This document shows positions 33,446 to 42,259 of a stretch of 64,000 nucleotides of DNA, piece after piece. Numbering within the stretch: the first letter of the stretch is position 1; every line of letters begins with the position of its first letter. The notes under the pieces are model-generated. The model was not told the origin of the DNA, ran no database searches, and worked only from the letters and a program-made list of their open reading frames with translations. A program made the position numbers and the translations under genes. The DNA is taken from NCBI GenBank assembly GCA_028285685.1, contig JANQOR010000010.1:1-64000 (forward strand), read 5' to 3'. Source of the DNA: Cyclobacteriaceae bacterium. Lineage in GTDB: Bacteria; Bacteroidota; Bacteroidia; Cytophagales; Cyclobacteriaceae.

Positions 33446-34386
33446 AGTGTATCCGAAATTTGAGCAATACTCTTTTTTACTTGGGCTAATTTATCGTGGT
33501 AATCATCCTTAACAAATTTTTCACCAGATATGTTTTCATAAAGTTCGATGTATCTATTCGAGATCAGATCGACCCGTTCGTCAGAGATTTCCGGCATTGT
33601 CTGTCCTTCTTTTCCTTGAAATCCTTCGGAAATCAGCCACTGACGAACAAATTCTTTGGAAAGTTGCCGTTGCGGCTCGCCCCTTTCTTGCAGTTCGCTA
33701 TAGGAATCCAGATAGAAATACCTGGATGAGTCCGGGGTATGTACCTCATCAATTAAATAAATTTCGTCCCCGAATTTTCCAAATTCATATTTAGTGTCGA
33801 CGAGAATAAGTCCACGCGCTTTTGCGACTTCAGTACCCCTTTCAAACAGCTTATATGTATACTCTTCCAGTTTTTCATAATCTTCAGCTGACACAATGCC
33901 CTGCTCTAGTATCTCATCCCTGGAGATATCTTCATCGTGGCCTTCCTCCGCCTTGGTAGCCGGAGTGATAATCGGACTCGGAAATTTGTCATTCTCCTTC
34001 ATGCCATCAGGCATAGATACGCTGCAAAGCGTCCTTTTTCCATCACGGTACTCGCGCCAGGCGTGTCCTGCCAGGTATCCACGGATGACCATCTCAATCT
34101 TGAAAGGCTCGCATCTCTTGCCAAATGTAACATTCGGGTGTGGTGTGGACTCTACCCAATTGGGTACAATGTCGTTGGTCCCTTCCAGAAACTTGGAGGC
34201 AAGTTGATTCAATACCTGGCCTTTGTAGGGAATCGGTCTTGGAAGAACGATGTCAAATGCGGAAATACGATCCGTGGCTATCATAGCTAGTTTATCTCCA
34301 AATTCATATACTTCCCGAACCTTGCCGACATACTTGCTAGTTTGATTCTTGAAAGAAAAGTCTGTGGTCGTTATTCCTACTGACAT
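33442..34386 (-). CDS. purC: Phosphoribosylaminoimidazole-succinocarboxamide synthase
   Basis: 314 residues, the long form. SAICAR synthetase joins CAIR with L-aspartate in purine synthesis, using ATP. Motifs: [32 protein letters not shown] with the ATP-binding start, [35 protein letters not shown] and [41 protein letters not shown] -7 box ends only a few bases before the ATG, so the mRNA may have a very short or absent leader. It heads a five-gene minus-strand run. Confidence 0.97.
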   Translation of the reverse strand: MSVGITTTDFSFKNQTSKYVGKVREVYEFGDKLAMIATDRISAFDIVLPRPIPYKGQVLNQLASKFLEGTNDIVPNWVESTPHPNVTFGKRCEPFKIEMVIRGYLAGHAWREYRDGKRTLCSVSMPDGMKENDKFPSPIITPATKAEEGHDEDISRDEILEQGIVSAEDYEKLEEYTYKLFERGTEVAKARGLILVDTKYEFGKFGDEIYLIDEVHTPDSSRYFYLDSYSELQERGEPQRQLSKEFVRQWLISEGFQGKEGQTMPEISDERVDLISNRYIELYENISGEKFVKDDYHDKLAQVKKSIAQISDTL

Positions 34387-34390
34387 CGCG

Positions 34391-34398
34391 CAAAAATA
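34391..34398 (-). promoter_or_regulatory. Candidate -7 box of purC
   Basis: Minus-strand TATTTTTG, an exact TAnnTTTG match, ends four bases before the purC ATG at 34386. If used, transcription would start at or next to the start codon. Confidence 0.4.
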
Positions 34399-34462
34399 AT
34401 TTATCAGTAGTTCTCCCGGTTTAGATAATTCACATTAGTGTTGTAGCAGAATCCAAACCACT

Positions 34463-35080
34463 ATGAAAATGAAAAAAATACTATTACTCACAATAAACGC
34501 TTTTATCTCACTCACGGCTGCAGCTCAATTAGAAACAGGTGGTTTCTATATCAATGCATCAGGAGACTTTAGCTACTCATCGGTCGATGTAAAAATCATT
34601 TCCAGTAGTTTACCGGACATGGAGGTCGGAAATCAAAAAAACGTAAACATCGCTCCACAATTTGGATTTTTCTTGTACGATAACCTTGTTGGCGGTATCG
34701 GGGTTCAACTGGAGAACGTTCGAACCACGGATGAGAATGATAATGTGTTCAAGACCAACTCGTTCCTTATAGGCCCTTTCATAAGGTATTACCTCGATGG
34801 AGACGACTTCAGACCCTACATAGAAGCAACTGGTGGCAGAGGACAAACAAAATCCAGTTTTGAAACTTCGACTTTTTCTGACGATGATACGGACAAACTT
34901 TCGGGTTTTAACGTGACATTCGGTGGTGCTTACTTCGTACGAGAGTCAGTTTCTATCGATTTTGGTATCTTGTATGAAAGGCGAACCGTAGATTTTAGTG
35001 ATGATCCTGGAGCACCCTCCGGTGCAAAGTCGTCAATCTCTGGGTTTGGAGGAAAACTAGGTTTCAGTATTTACTTGTGA
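34463..35080 (+). CDS. Outer-membrane beta-barrel protein
   Basis: 205 residues with a signal peptide (MKMKKILLLTINAFISLTAAAQ). Amphipathic strands GGFYINASGDFSYSSV, NIAPQFGFFLYDNLVGGIGVQL, SFLIGPFIRYYLDG, RPYIEATGGRGQTK and the final FGGKLGFSIYL, ending on an aromatic-leucine strand, are typical of small outer-membrane barrels. A -7-like TAGTGTTG occurs at 34436-34443. Its stop is one base into the GTG extension of the next gene; the two may be co-transcribed. Confidence 0.85.
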   Translation: MKMKKILLLTINAFISLTAAAQLETGGFYINASGDFSYSSVDVKIISSSLPDMEVGNQKNVNIAPQFGFFLYDNLVGGIGVQLENVRTTDENDNVFKTNSFLIGPFIRYYLDGDDFRPYIEATGGRGQTKSSFETSTFSDDDTDKLSGFNVTFGGAYFVRESVSIDFGILYERRTVDFSDDPGAPSGAKSSISGFGGKLGFSIYL

Positions 35081-35100
35081 TTAGACATCGCCGAAACCGG

Positions 35101-35925
35101 ATGAGAAAATTGCTACCGCTGATACTCGTTCTATCTGGTTGTATAGAATTCTCAATTTCTGACCGTGAAGCACTAGCAGATTTTGAAGACCATCGAGTCG
35201 TGCCTACGTTTGGAGATTTGCAGGTTGAAGAGCGAAACATTCATTACGTCTACACTGATCTTTCAAGAGAAAAGCTTGTGATTTTTGTCCATGGTTCACC
35301 AGGGTCATGGAGCGCCTTCCTGGACTATTTCAAAGCTGATACCTTACTAGAAGAATATGATCTCCTTGCCATTGATCGACCTGGATTCGGCAAGTCAGGA
35401 CATGGAGTAGCTGAACCTTCTATGGAAAAGCAAGCATCCCTGTTACATAGGGTAGCAGACCTTTTTCCCCATAGAACCAAAATTCTTATTGGACATTCTC
35501 TCGGAGGCCCTGTAATAGCACGAATGGCCATGGACTTTACTGATAGCTATTCAGGTTTGGTCTTTATTGCTCCTTCAATTGATCCAGAAATGGAAAAGGA
35601 AGAATGGTATAGAAATGTCATTGCTTCGAAGGTCGGTGGGTTTCTCACCCCAAAAGATTTTGAAGTCAGTAATGATGAGATAATTCCTCTAAAACGAGAG
35701 TTGGAAGAAATGTTACCGCTTTGGTCACTGATAAATATTCCGTCGATTGTTATTCAAGGAACCAGTGACTCCTTAGTTCCAAAGGAAAACGCTGATTTTG
35801 CCATGAAAATGCTTAAGGACACGTTAGTTGAGGTGAGACTTTTAAAAGATGTAGATCATTTTATTCCTTGGTCCCATCCTCAGGAAGTTATTGAGGCAAT
35901 CCGCCGATTGGCGGACGCTCAATAA
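35101..35925 (+). CDS. Alpha/beta hydrolase lipoprotein
   Basis: 274 residues from ATG 35101; a GTG at 35077 would add an RHRRNR segment ahead of the signal and overlap the preceding gene, so it is less likely. Lipobox LILVLSGC. Hydrolase motifs: VIFVHGSPGSWSAF for the oxyanion hole, LLAIDRPGFGKSG, nucleophile in LIGHSLGGPVIAR, acid probably in QGTSDSLVP and His in VDHFIPWSHP. An envelope-anchored esterase or lipase; substrate unknown. The convergent small gene begins its stop 12 bases downstream. Confidence 0.87.
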   Translation: MRKLLPLILVLSGCIEFSISDREALADFEDHRVVPTFGDLQVEERNIHYVYTDLSREKLVIFVHGSPGSWSAFLDYFKADTLLEEYDLLAIDRPGFGKSGHGVAEPSMEKQASLLHRVADLFPHRTKILIGHSLGGPVIARMAMDFTDSYSGLVFIAPSIDPEMEKEEWYRNVIASKVGGFLTPKDFEVSNDEIIPLKRELEEMLPLWSLINIPSIVIQGTSDSLVPKENADFAMKMLKDTLVEVRLLKDVDHFIPWSHPQEVIEAIRRLADAQ

Positions 35926-35937
35926 CATAACCCATAG

Positions 35938-36102
35938 CTAAGCCGCTGAAAGACCTTGTCTCATAAACACTTTGCATTTTTCCTTCGTCCCGATGTACAG
36001 AATACTGTAGCCCTTCTTCACTACCCAGTCATCTCCGGACTCAGACTTCTGAATCCTTAGTTGATTTTTGTCACGTTTTGCGAACAGTCTAAAAAGATTC
36101 AT
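35938..36102 (-). CDS. Small basic protein, 54 residues, unknown
   Basis: Open frame from ATG 36102 to TAG at 35938-35940, too short for most automatic calling. The product starts MNLFRLFAKRDKNQLRIQ and contains DDWVVKKGYSILYIGTKEKC, then a short tail ending SAA. Lys/Arg-rich, with a beta-like W-VVKKGYSILYIG segment. It fills most of an otherwise empty 344-base gap, is preceded by about 170 very AT-rich bases that could hold a promoter, and does not overlap any gene. Support comes from composition and location only; no family recognised. Confidence 0.5.
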   Translation of the reverse strand: MNLFRLFAKRDKNQLRIQKSESGDDWVVKKGYSILYIGTKEKCKVFMRQGLSAA

Positions 36103-36269
36103 GATGCTAAAGTTTAAATTAAAAATTGTATTTATTAAATATTAAACATGAATATAATAATAAATGTTACATTTTAATCCAATTTTTTATTGAAATTATA
36201 CTATTTATACACGAAACGGCCAAATTCTTCGACCAATAGCGTCAATAATTCTAAACTTGATTAGTTAAG
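36103..36269. other. AT-rich intergenic stretch
   Basis: Very AT-rich DNA between the small gene and fabH, with runs of the type TTTATTAAATATTAAAC and ATAATAATAAATG. It contains no frame of note. It probably holds the promoter of the small gene on the minus strand and the 3-prime end of fabH. Confidence 0.4.
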
Positions 36270-37277
36270 TCACCAGCGAATAAGCGCGGAAGCCCAGGTG
36301 AAACCGCTTCCAAAAGCAGCCAGGCAGAGGAGATCTCCGGATTGGATTTTACCCTCCTGCCAAGCCTCACTCATCGCTAGCGGGATGGATGCAGCTGTGG
36401 TATTTCCGTATCGCATGATGTTGTTATAGACCTGATCATCCGATAACCCCAATTTTTTCTGAACGAACTGACTAATCCTCAAATTTGCCTGGTGCGGAAT
36501 CATCAAGCTGATATCTTCCGGCTTATAGCCATTGGTCATAAGGGCTTCACCAATGACTTCCATGAATCTTGTCACAGCATGTTTGAAAACGAAGTTGCCA
36601 TTCATGTAAGGATAATAAGAGGAATCCTCAGGGTCATTTGCTTCAATGATCTCCGGCACCCATCTCAGGGTACTCGGTCCCTCAAGAGCGAGTTCTTTTG
36701 CATGTTTTCCTTCTGAGTGGAGGTGTGTAGATAGTATACCACTCCCCTTTTCTTCGTTCCTTTGAACTACCACTGCACCTGCTCCATCTCCAAAAATCAC
36801 GGTGACGCCTCTACCTCGTGTTGATCTTTCCAGGCCACCAGAGTGGTTTTCAGCTCCTACGATCAAAATGTTCTCGTACATACCCGTTTTGATAAACTGA
36901 TCAGCAATGGAAAGGCTATATACAAAACCAGAGCACTGATTTCTTACGTCCAGAGCACCTACCTCCCTAATGCCAAGCTGGTCCTGGACCATGACACCAG
37001 GTCCTGGAAAATAATAGTCGGGGCTCAACGTCGCAAAAATGATAAAATCTATATCGTCTGGTGTGATACCAGCATTCTCGATAGCTATTCGTGCGGCCTT
37101 TGTTCCCATTGTCGAGGGAGTATCATCGCTCTTGGGATCGATCCATCTGCGCTCTTTTATACCAGTTCGCTCTGTAATCCATTCATCGCTGGTATCCATC
37201 ATTTTAGACAGGTCATCGTTTGTTACGACGTTATCAGGTACATAGTGACCGATTCCGGCAATTTTAGAGCTGTACAT
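36270..37277 (-). CDS. fabH: 3-oxoacyl-ACP synthase III
   Basis: 335 residues. Thiolase-fold condensing enzyme that starts fatty-acid synthesis by joining acyl-CoA with malonyl-ACP. Catalytic triad: C115 in DVRNQCSGFVYSLSI, H262 in MIPHQANLRISQF and N292 in RYGNTTAASIP. N-terminus YSSKIAGIGHYVPDNVVTNDDL and GTSDEWI-like TSDEWITERTGIKERR match FabH. In Bacteroidota several FabH paralogues occur, so it could serve a specialised chain, but motif fit to FabH is good. It follows the OmpA-type gene by 38 bases, without a shared theme. Confidence 0.9.
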   Translation of the reverse strand: MYSSKIAGIGHYVPDNVVTNDDLSKMMDTSDEWITERTGIKERRWIDPKSDDTPSTMGTKAARIAIENAGITPDDIDFIIFATLSPDYYFPGPGVMVQDQLGIREVGALDVRNQCSGFVYSLSIADQFIKTGMYENILIVGAENHSGGLERSTRGRGVTVIFGDGAGAVVVQRNEEKGSGILSTHLHSEGKHAKELALEGPSTLRWVPEIIEANDPEDSSYYPYMNGNFVFKHAVTRFMEVIGEALMTNGYKPEDISLMIPHQANLRISQFVQKKLGLSDDQVYNNIMRYGNTTAASIPLAMSEAWQEGKIQSGDLLCLAAFGSGFTWASALIRW

Positions 37278-37315
37278 TTTTGGGGTGTTTATTCGAATAT
37301 ACGGATTAATTCCGG

Positions 37316-39307
37316 CTATTCAACAACTACAATTTCAATTCTTCTATTAAGCTCACGGCCGTCTATTTCATCATCGTTGCTAGCGAGTGGTCTGGTAGAC
37401 CCATAGCCTTTGGCAATCATTCGTGCCCGGGAAATTCCGCTTTTAGTCAACCATTTCACAACCGATTCGGCCCGTTGTTCAGAGATTATCTGATTGGCTG
37501 ATTCTTCGCCTATGTTGTCGGTGTGTCCGGCTATCTCAATCTGCAGATTGGGGTTTGTTTCCATCAGATTTCTTATGGTGCTTAGAGAAGGTAAACTCTC
37601 ATCTTTGAGGTGACTTGTTCCAAAATCAAAGTAAATATGGTGAACAGCAACCTTGTTGGACACTCGAAACTTAGTTCCCAATTCATCCAATAACATTTCT
37701 TCAGTAACGATCCCACGGTCAGGCTCTGAGGTGTTTATGGCATGCTGGGCCACCTTATGCGAAGTGGTGGCTTCACCTTCACCTAGATAAAAATCTTTGA
37801 TATGTGTGGTTAGATCTCCCTCTGCGGCGTGTACCTCGAACTCCTCCTCGTGGAGAATTTCGCCATTTCTTTTAATCTCAACCTTAAACCGGTCATTGGC
37901 TGGAATTTCTGTCCTGTATTTTCCCTGTCCATTTAGATCTGAAAAGAAGTACATGTCCAGGTATTCATAGGGTCTGAAGAATATCTCAGCATCTTGTAGA
38001 GGTTGTCCGGTATCGGTATCAACCACTCGTCCTTCGATTTTTATCTTACTGATTTCCCAGAAAAAGAAAATGTCATAGTCTCCGAGTGTATTCAATCGGT
38101 TTGATGTGAAATACCCTGACTTTTGACTATGGTTCATTTTGAAATGCATCTCATCCTCAGGAGAGTTGAGTGGGAAGCCCATATTCACTGGTTCAGACCA
38201 TGTTTGCGTAGTCTCGTTGAATTCCGTCTTAAATATGTCATAACCTCCCATGGACCCATGTCCATCTGAAGAAAAATACATCGTGTTTTCATCAGGGCTC
38301 AAGTAAGGGCTATCTTCATTAAAATCACTGTTTATAGAAGAAGTAAAGGGCGCCGGTCTACTCCAATTTCCAGATTGGGGATCTCGGTATGATTGAAGCA
38401 AGTCAAGGTTTGGATTTTTCCTATTTCCAACATCAGAAGCAAAAATGATTCGGTCCTCATGCTCGTTGATAAAAAAGTGAGAGCTTAGATGAGTTGAGGT
38501 AATTCTACTGTCGAATTCGCGTGGCGCGGACCAGCCCTTTAAATCTCCGGTTGGCTCACTGAAATAAAGATCTCCGCCTTTTTCTGGTCTAAATTGAAAA
38601 AGTCTCCCATCTTCATCCACAACCTCGATGTTTGCATTCTCCCGCTCGAACAGACCTTGCCCATAAACCGGACTGGGCTTTGACCATTTCCTGTCACCCT
38701 CATGTACAGTATGATAGATCTGATATTCCTCAGGATTCAAATCTCTATTGGACAGGAAGAGTAACTCCTCATTTTCCACAAAAAAAACTGGACTAAGCTC
38801 GGCAAATTCTGAATTTACTTCAGGCTCCAAAAGATGGATTTCATAAGAATCCGGCATATCCATAAAGGATTTTGCGTTATTTGCCCAATTCATCCACCTA
38901 CGGGCCTCTTCCTTGATCTCATTACTTAGGTACGCCCTGGTATTAAGGAAATTCTGAAAAGCAATATTTGCATCGTCCATTCTATATTTTCTCATCATTA
39001 CCCTACCCTTCCAATAGTAATAGAACTTATCTTCCTCGATCATCTCGTCTTCGTATTGCAAGAAATTATTAATTGGCTTGTTCTGGTATCTGGTAAGCAG
39101 TGAGCAAAGTTCTGCTTTGTAGAAAACTCGATTACCATAGTTTAGTCCACTTTCTACCAACATCTGGTAGTTGACGAGCGCTGTTTCAAAATCTTCCGTG
39201 TAGAGAGCCTCTTCAGCGGTCTTAAATATCTCATCGTAATCTTGAGCTGGCGATTTTGAAACCAATAGTATACTAATGCTGATAAGTACAATTGACTTAA
39301 TTCTCAT
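37316..39307 (-). CDS. OmpA-family protein with PD40 repeats
   Basis: 663 residues. Signal peptide MRIKSIVLISISILLVSKSPAQ; helical TPR-like region (residues 25-150, AEEALYTEDFETALVNYQML); PD40 propeller (FLSNRDLNPEEYQIYH, IIFASDVGNRKNPNL, LSPDENTMYFSSDGHGSMGGYDIFKTEF, GYFTSNRLNTLGDYDIFFF); a carboxypeptidase-regulatory-like beta domain (IEGRVVDTDTGQPLQDAEI); then the C-terminal OmpA peptidoglycan-binding domain (IYFDFGTSHLKDES, IAGHTDNIGEESAN, LSEQRA-like ISEQRAESVVKWL, GYGSTRPL, NRRIEIVVVE). This domain order is that of the Bacteroidota PorE/OmpA-PD40 group that ties envelope machines such as type IX secretion to peptidoglycan. No other secretion gene is adjacent. Confidence 0.92.
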   Translation of the reverse strand: MRIKSIVLISISILLVSKSPAQDYDEIFKTAEEALYTEDFETALVNYQMLVESGLNYGNRVFYKAELCSLLTRYQNKPINNFLQYEDEMIEEDKFYYYWKGRVMMRKYRMDDANIAFQNFLNTRAYLSNEIKEEARRWMNWANNAKSFMDMPDSYEIHLLEPEVNSEFAELSPVFFVENEELLFLSNRDLNPEEYQIYHTVHEGDRKWSKPSPVYGQGLFERENANIEVVDEDGRLFQFRPEKGGDLYFSEPTGDLKGWSAPREFDSRITSTHLSSHFFINEHEDRIIFASDVGNRKNPNLDLLQSYRDPQSGNWSRPAPFTSSINSDFNEDSPYLSPDENTMYFSSDGHGSMGGYDIFKTEFNETTQTWSEPVNMGFPLNSPEDEMHFKMNHSQKSGYFTSNRLNTLGDYDIFFFWEISKIKIEGRVVDTDTGQPLQDAEIFFRPYEYLDMYFFSDLNGQGKYRTEIPANDRFKVEIKRNGEILHEEEFEVHAAEGDLTTHIKDFYLGEGEATTSHKVAQHAINTSEPDRGIVTEEMLLDELGTKFRVSNKVAVHHIYFDFGTSHLKDESLPSLSTIRNLMETNPNLQIEIAGHTDNIGEESANQIISEQRAESVVKWLTKSGISRARMIAKGYGSTRPLASNDDEIDGRELNRRIEIVVVE

Positions 39308-39372
39308 TACAATACAATTAGATTCTTTTGCAAGTTTAACTAAACATACCTAACTACCTATAAATAACGTAG

Positions 39373-39972
39373 TTATTGGTTAAAATATCCAACTTTTACG
39401 TTGAATCCTATAAAAAAGCCTGTGAAATCTTGCTTTTCCAGCTCAGGTAAGGCAATATCGGACATGGATTGGTAGCCCAAAAGCAACTCCGGCCGAATGT
39501 ACCTGAGGAACGGCGATTCGATTTTCACTCCAACCTGCCATAGACTAAATTTCTCTCTTAAAAAGTCTTGATTCGTATCCACACGCTCCCAGGTCAGATC
39601 ACCAAGTTGAAAAAGGGCGGTGGGAGCGACACTCAGGTATTTGGACTCAACTAAGTAATAAGCAAAGTAGGCGCCTCCATGAGCGTATAGTAGATCAAAG
39701 AAATTGGGAAAGACAATTCGTTGGATATAGTTGTCCTGGAAGAATGAGAATGATACTCCCGCTTCGTATTTTTCATATCTTGCACCTGCGCCAACAAGCC
39801 TTAGAGAACTGCTGCCTGACGGCCCGGGAGCTTCACCAAAGCCAAGAAAAACATAACCTCCTACTAGATGTTTAGGAAGCTCCTTAACCAATGAATCGCT
39901 CATCAGAGAATCAAGTTCCTGACCATATGCACCGGCAGAGATCAACAGAAAGAGAAGCAGGAATTTTCGCAT
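39373..39972 (-). CDS. Outer-membrane barrel-like protein, unknown
   Basis: 199 residues from ATG 39972, which opens the signal peptide MRKFLLLFLLISAGAYGQ (an upstream ATG at 40005 would put hydrophobic residues in front). Strands such as HLVGGYVFLGFGEAPG, GARYEKYEAGVSFSFFQDN, YLSVAPTALFQLGDLTW and the terminal FTGFFIGFNVKVGYFNQ suggest an outer-membrane barrel. I do not recognise the family. It lies 65 bases upstream of the OmpA/PD40 gene on the same strand and is divergent from the ECF cassette. Confidence 0.7.
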   Translation of the reverse strand: MRKFLLLFLLISAGAYGQELDSLMSDSLVKELPKHLVGGYVFLGFGEAPGPSGSSSLRLVGAGARYEKYEAGVSFSFFQDNYIQRIVFPNFFDLLYAHGGAYFAYYLVESKYLSVAPTALFQLGDLTWERVDTNQDFLREKFSLWQVGVKIESPFLRYIRPELLLGYQSMSDIALPELEKQDFTGFFIGFNVKVGYFNQ

Positions 39973-40006
39973 ATCAATTATTCGCGCTAAAATTAACAAC
40001 ATCATG

Positions 40007-40032
40007 CAACCCTGAAACTCTTAGTAAGTCTT
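40007..40032 (+). promoter_or_regulatory. Candidate ECF-type promoter of sigma cassette 3
   Basis: CAACC at 40007-40011 and GTCTT at 40028-40032 with exactly 16 bases between, followed by TTATATC. It ends about 20 bases before the TTG start of the sigma gene and matches the element at 656-681 in both boxes and spacing. Confidence 0.5.
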
Positions 40033-40051
40033 TATATCGAAAACCTGGAAT

Positions 40052-40606
40052 TTGAAAGCTAGCTCTGTAAATATTCACGCTGATCTAATCGATAGATGTA
40101 GAGAAAATGATTCTACAGCGCAGTTTGAGATATATAAATTATACAATAAAGCAATGTTTAATACAGCACTAAGAATAACAGGAGAACAAACCGATGCAGA
40201 AGATGTTTTGCAAGAGGCTTTCGTTAGTGCATTTCAAAACATAAGTAGTTACAGAGCAGATGCCGCGTTCGGGGCGTGGCTAAAAAAGATCGTAATCAAC
40301 AAGGCATTAAACCATGTGCAGAAAAGCAAGCGGGATTTGATGATTGCAAATGAAAGTGAAGTGGAAGCTGAGGAGACGTGGAATGAAGAAACAGAACCAA
40401 ACTATACTGTCGAATCCATTAAGAGAGCCATGGATGGCCTACCGACTGGTTTCAGGACGGTGCTATCTCTTTATCTCTTTGAGGGATACGATCATAAGGA
40501 GATTAGTGAAATACTAAATATTTCTGAATCTACATCAAAGACACAGTATAAAAGAGCCAAAGACAAATTGAAGACCATATTAAAAACGGAGGTGAACTAT
40601 GGGTGA
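40052..40606 (+). CDS. ECF RNA polymerase sigma factor (cassette 3)
   Basis: 184 residues starting at TTG 40052; no ATG or GTG exists upstream of the conserved region, and the next methionine is inside region 2. Region 2: YKLYNKAMFNTALRITGE, DAEDVLQEAFVSAFQNISSYR, FGAWLKKIVINKALNH. Region 4: LSLYLFEGYDHKEISEILNISESTSKTQYKRAK. The motifs parallel those of the factor at 708 (YSKAMYN, LLQEAFVKAF, LFEGYKHSEI, ESTSKTQ), marking the two as paralogues. It overlaps the next gene by eight bases; a GGAGGTGA ribosome site for that gene lies inside its end. Confidence 0.92.
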   Translation: MKASSVNIHADLIDRCRENDSTAQFEIYKLYNKAMFNTALRITGEQTDAEDVLQEAFVSAFQNISSYRADAAFGAWLKKIVINKALNHVQKSKRDLMIANESEVEAEETWNEETEPNYTVESIKRAMDGLPTGFRTVLSLYLFEGYDHKEISEILNISESTSKTQYKRAKDKLKTILKTEVNYG

Positions 40607-41117
40607 CCAACTCGAACAATTCATCATGAAAAACAAGGATTCTTTTAACAACGTGGATCCGTCAGAAAGAGTCTGGAAGGGAATAAACAAAAAACTGAGA
40701 AAGAGTACTGGGTTTTTACAAGTCGTGTGGAAAGTAGCCGCGGTTCTCTTCATGGTTTCTACAATTTACCTTCTGATAGAAAGGAGTTTTGAAGAGAGTC
40801 AGGTTGGACCTCAATTTTCTGAAGAATTCCAGCAAGCAGAGGACTACTACACCCAACTCATAAGCGTTAAGCGGATGGAAATCCAGGAGAAGCTTTCACC
40901 TGAAGAACAAAAAGAACTACTAGAAGAAATTGACCAATTAGATGCGTTGTATATCGAGCTGAAGGAGACCTACCAAACTAATGCTGCTAGTGAACGAATT
41001 GTCGATGCAATGATCAGTAACCTCCAACTCAGGTTACAGATACTGAGCAAGCAGCTAGAAATTTTGGAAAACATTAAAGACCAAAACCATGAAATTGAAC
41101 CAAATAGTGAAATATAA
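40599..41117 (+). CDS. One-pass membrane protein, probable anti-sigma factor (cassette 3)
   Basis: 172 residues. Cytoplasmic head with SNVDPSERVWKGI-like NNVDPSERVWKGINKKL, the counterpart of PPEEIWEGI in the 1231 product; one membrane helix VVWKVAAVLFMVSTIYLLIE (about 42-61); then a charged coiled coil to the end (EELLEEIDQLDALYIELKETY, LQLRLQILSKQLEILENI). A GGAGGTGA sequence ends a few bases before the ATG, one of few convincing Shine-Dalgarno sites in the window. It overlaps the next gene by 29 bases. Role as anti-sigma factor is inferred from order and topology; no catalytic or zinc motif is seen. Confidence 0.78.
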   Translation: MGDQLEQFIMKNKDSFNNVDPSERVWKGINKKLRKSTGFLQVVWKVAAVLFMVSTIYLLIERSFEESQVGPQFSEEFQQAEDYYTQLISVKRMEIQEKLSPEEQKELLEEIDQLDALYIELKETYQTNAASERIVDAMISNLQLRLQILSKQLEILENIKDQNHEIEPNSEI

Positions 41118-42147
41118 GTTGATACTGCTTTTCCTTCTTTCAGCTAGTCTGGGAATCAGCAAAGACCAGCTGGAGAAAAAGCGGGTGGTAGAAAAATCGT
41201 ACAATGTCAGTACCACCACCTCGCTAAGGATTGAAAATAAATTCGGAAAAATAGAGATCAATTCCTGGGATAAAAATGAGTTTGCGATCAAGGTAGAAAT
41301 CATCGGTCGTGGACGGACAGATGAAAGAGCTCAGAGGATCCTGGATCAAATTGAGATTGACATCGACGAGGGAAGCTCCGAGATTTCCTTCGAAACGTCA
41401 ATAGACCGGATGAAGAACAGGAACAATGAGGGGTTTGAGGTTAACTATACCATCTCTATGCCTGAATCGAATCCACTGGAGATAAAGAACAGTTTTGGTG
41501 ATGTACTGATGGGTAATAGAGGTGGTGATCTTGATATCAACGTTGCCTATGGCTCTATGAGAGTTGGAGATGTCGCTGGAAGAACGGACTTAAAACTTTC
41601 CTTCGGAAGTGGAGATATCAACAACATCGTAGATGGAGATCTTACCGTAAAGTACAGTGAATTTAATCTTGAGTCTTCTGATAATCTCGAACTTAACCAA
41701 GGTTTTTCTGACATAGAAATTGGTCAGGTAAATGACCTTGAGTTAGAAAGTAAATACGGGGACGTTGAAATTGAAGAAGCCAACATCATTGATGCCGACA
41801 TTCATTTCTCGGGATTCGAAATTGAGGAGCTGAACGGCAAGCTTGAGATGGAAGCCAGTTACGTTGGAGATTTCAGAATAAGAAAACTGGCAAAGACATT
41901 CACGTTGGTAGACATTGAGGGCAAGTTCGGATCTTATGAAATAGGACTCGAATCCGGCATGAATGCCAATATAGAGGCAGAATTTAGTTTTGCAGACCTG
42001 AAAGCATACTCAGATTTGGATATCGACTTTCACTATCGTGTGAAAGAATCAAACAAAAGCTTTTACCGAGGAATAATAGGTAGTGGTGATGACAGCAAGA
42101 TGATCAGGATCGATTCGAGCTATGGAAATCTAAGGCTGAAGGACTGA
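41089..42147 (+). CDS. Secreted beta-repeat protein (DUF4097-like, cassette 3)
   Basis: 352 residues with a signal peptide (MKLNQIVKYKLILLFLLSASLGIS). Head domain with LRIENKFGKIEINSWDKNEFAIKVEI, close to the 1742 product. Repeats of about 19-21 residues then carry turns NSFGDV, AYGSMRV, SFGSGDI, KYSEFNL, GFSDIEI, KYGDVEI, SYVGDFRI and KFGSYEI: the aromatic-Gly counterpart of the His-His-Gly ladder in cassette 2. Probable beta-helix in the periplasm or on the surface. The start lies inside the preceding gene. A strong terminator follows the stop. Confidence 0.8.
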   Translation: MKLNQIVKYKLILLFLLSASLGISKDQLEKKRVVEKSYNVSTTTSLRIENKFGKIEINSWDKNEFAIKVEIIGRGRTDERAQRILDQIEIDIDEGSSEISFETSIDRMKNRNNEGFEVNYTISMPESNPLEIKNSFGDVLMGNRGGDLDINVAYGSMRVGDVAGRTDLKLSFGSGDINNIVDGDLTVKYSEFNLESSDNLELNQGFSDIEIGQVNDLELESKYGDVEIEEANIIDADIHFSGFEIEELNGKLEMEASYVGDFRIRKLAKTFTLVDIEGKFGSYEIGLESGMNANIEAEFSFADLKAYSDLDIDFHYRVKESNKSFYRGIIGSGDDSKMIRIDSSYGNLRLKD

Positions 42148-42174
42148 TTTTTAGAAAATAACAAATCAAAATAA

Positions 42175-42206
42175 AAAGACATGATCTAACCGATCATGTC
42201 TTTTTT
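42175..42206. terminator. Terminator of ECF cassette 3
   Basis: GACATGATC (42178-42186), loop TAACC, GATCATGTC (42192-42200) and a run of six Ts. An A run on the left makes it symmetrical. Confidence 0.88.
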
Positions 42207-42259
42207 GTTTCTAACTATCTAAATATTTCTTAGTTTTCTGATCCAATAGCAAGGAAACC

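Noticed and set aside
35077..35100. GTG start for the lipoprotein hydrolase
   Set aside because: It would add RHRRNR ahead of a complete lipoprotein signal that starts at ATG 35101.
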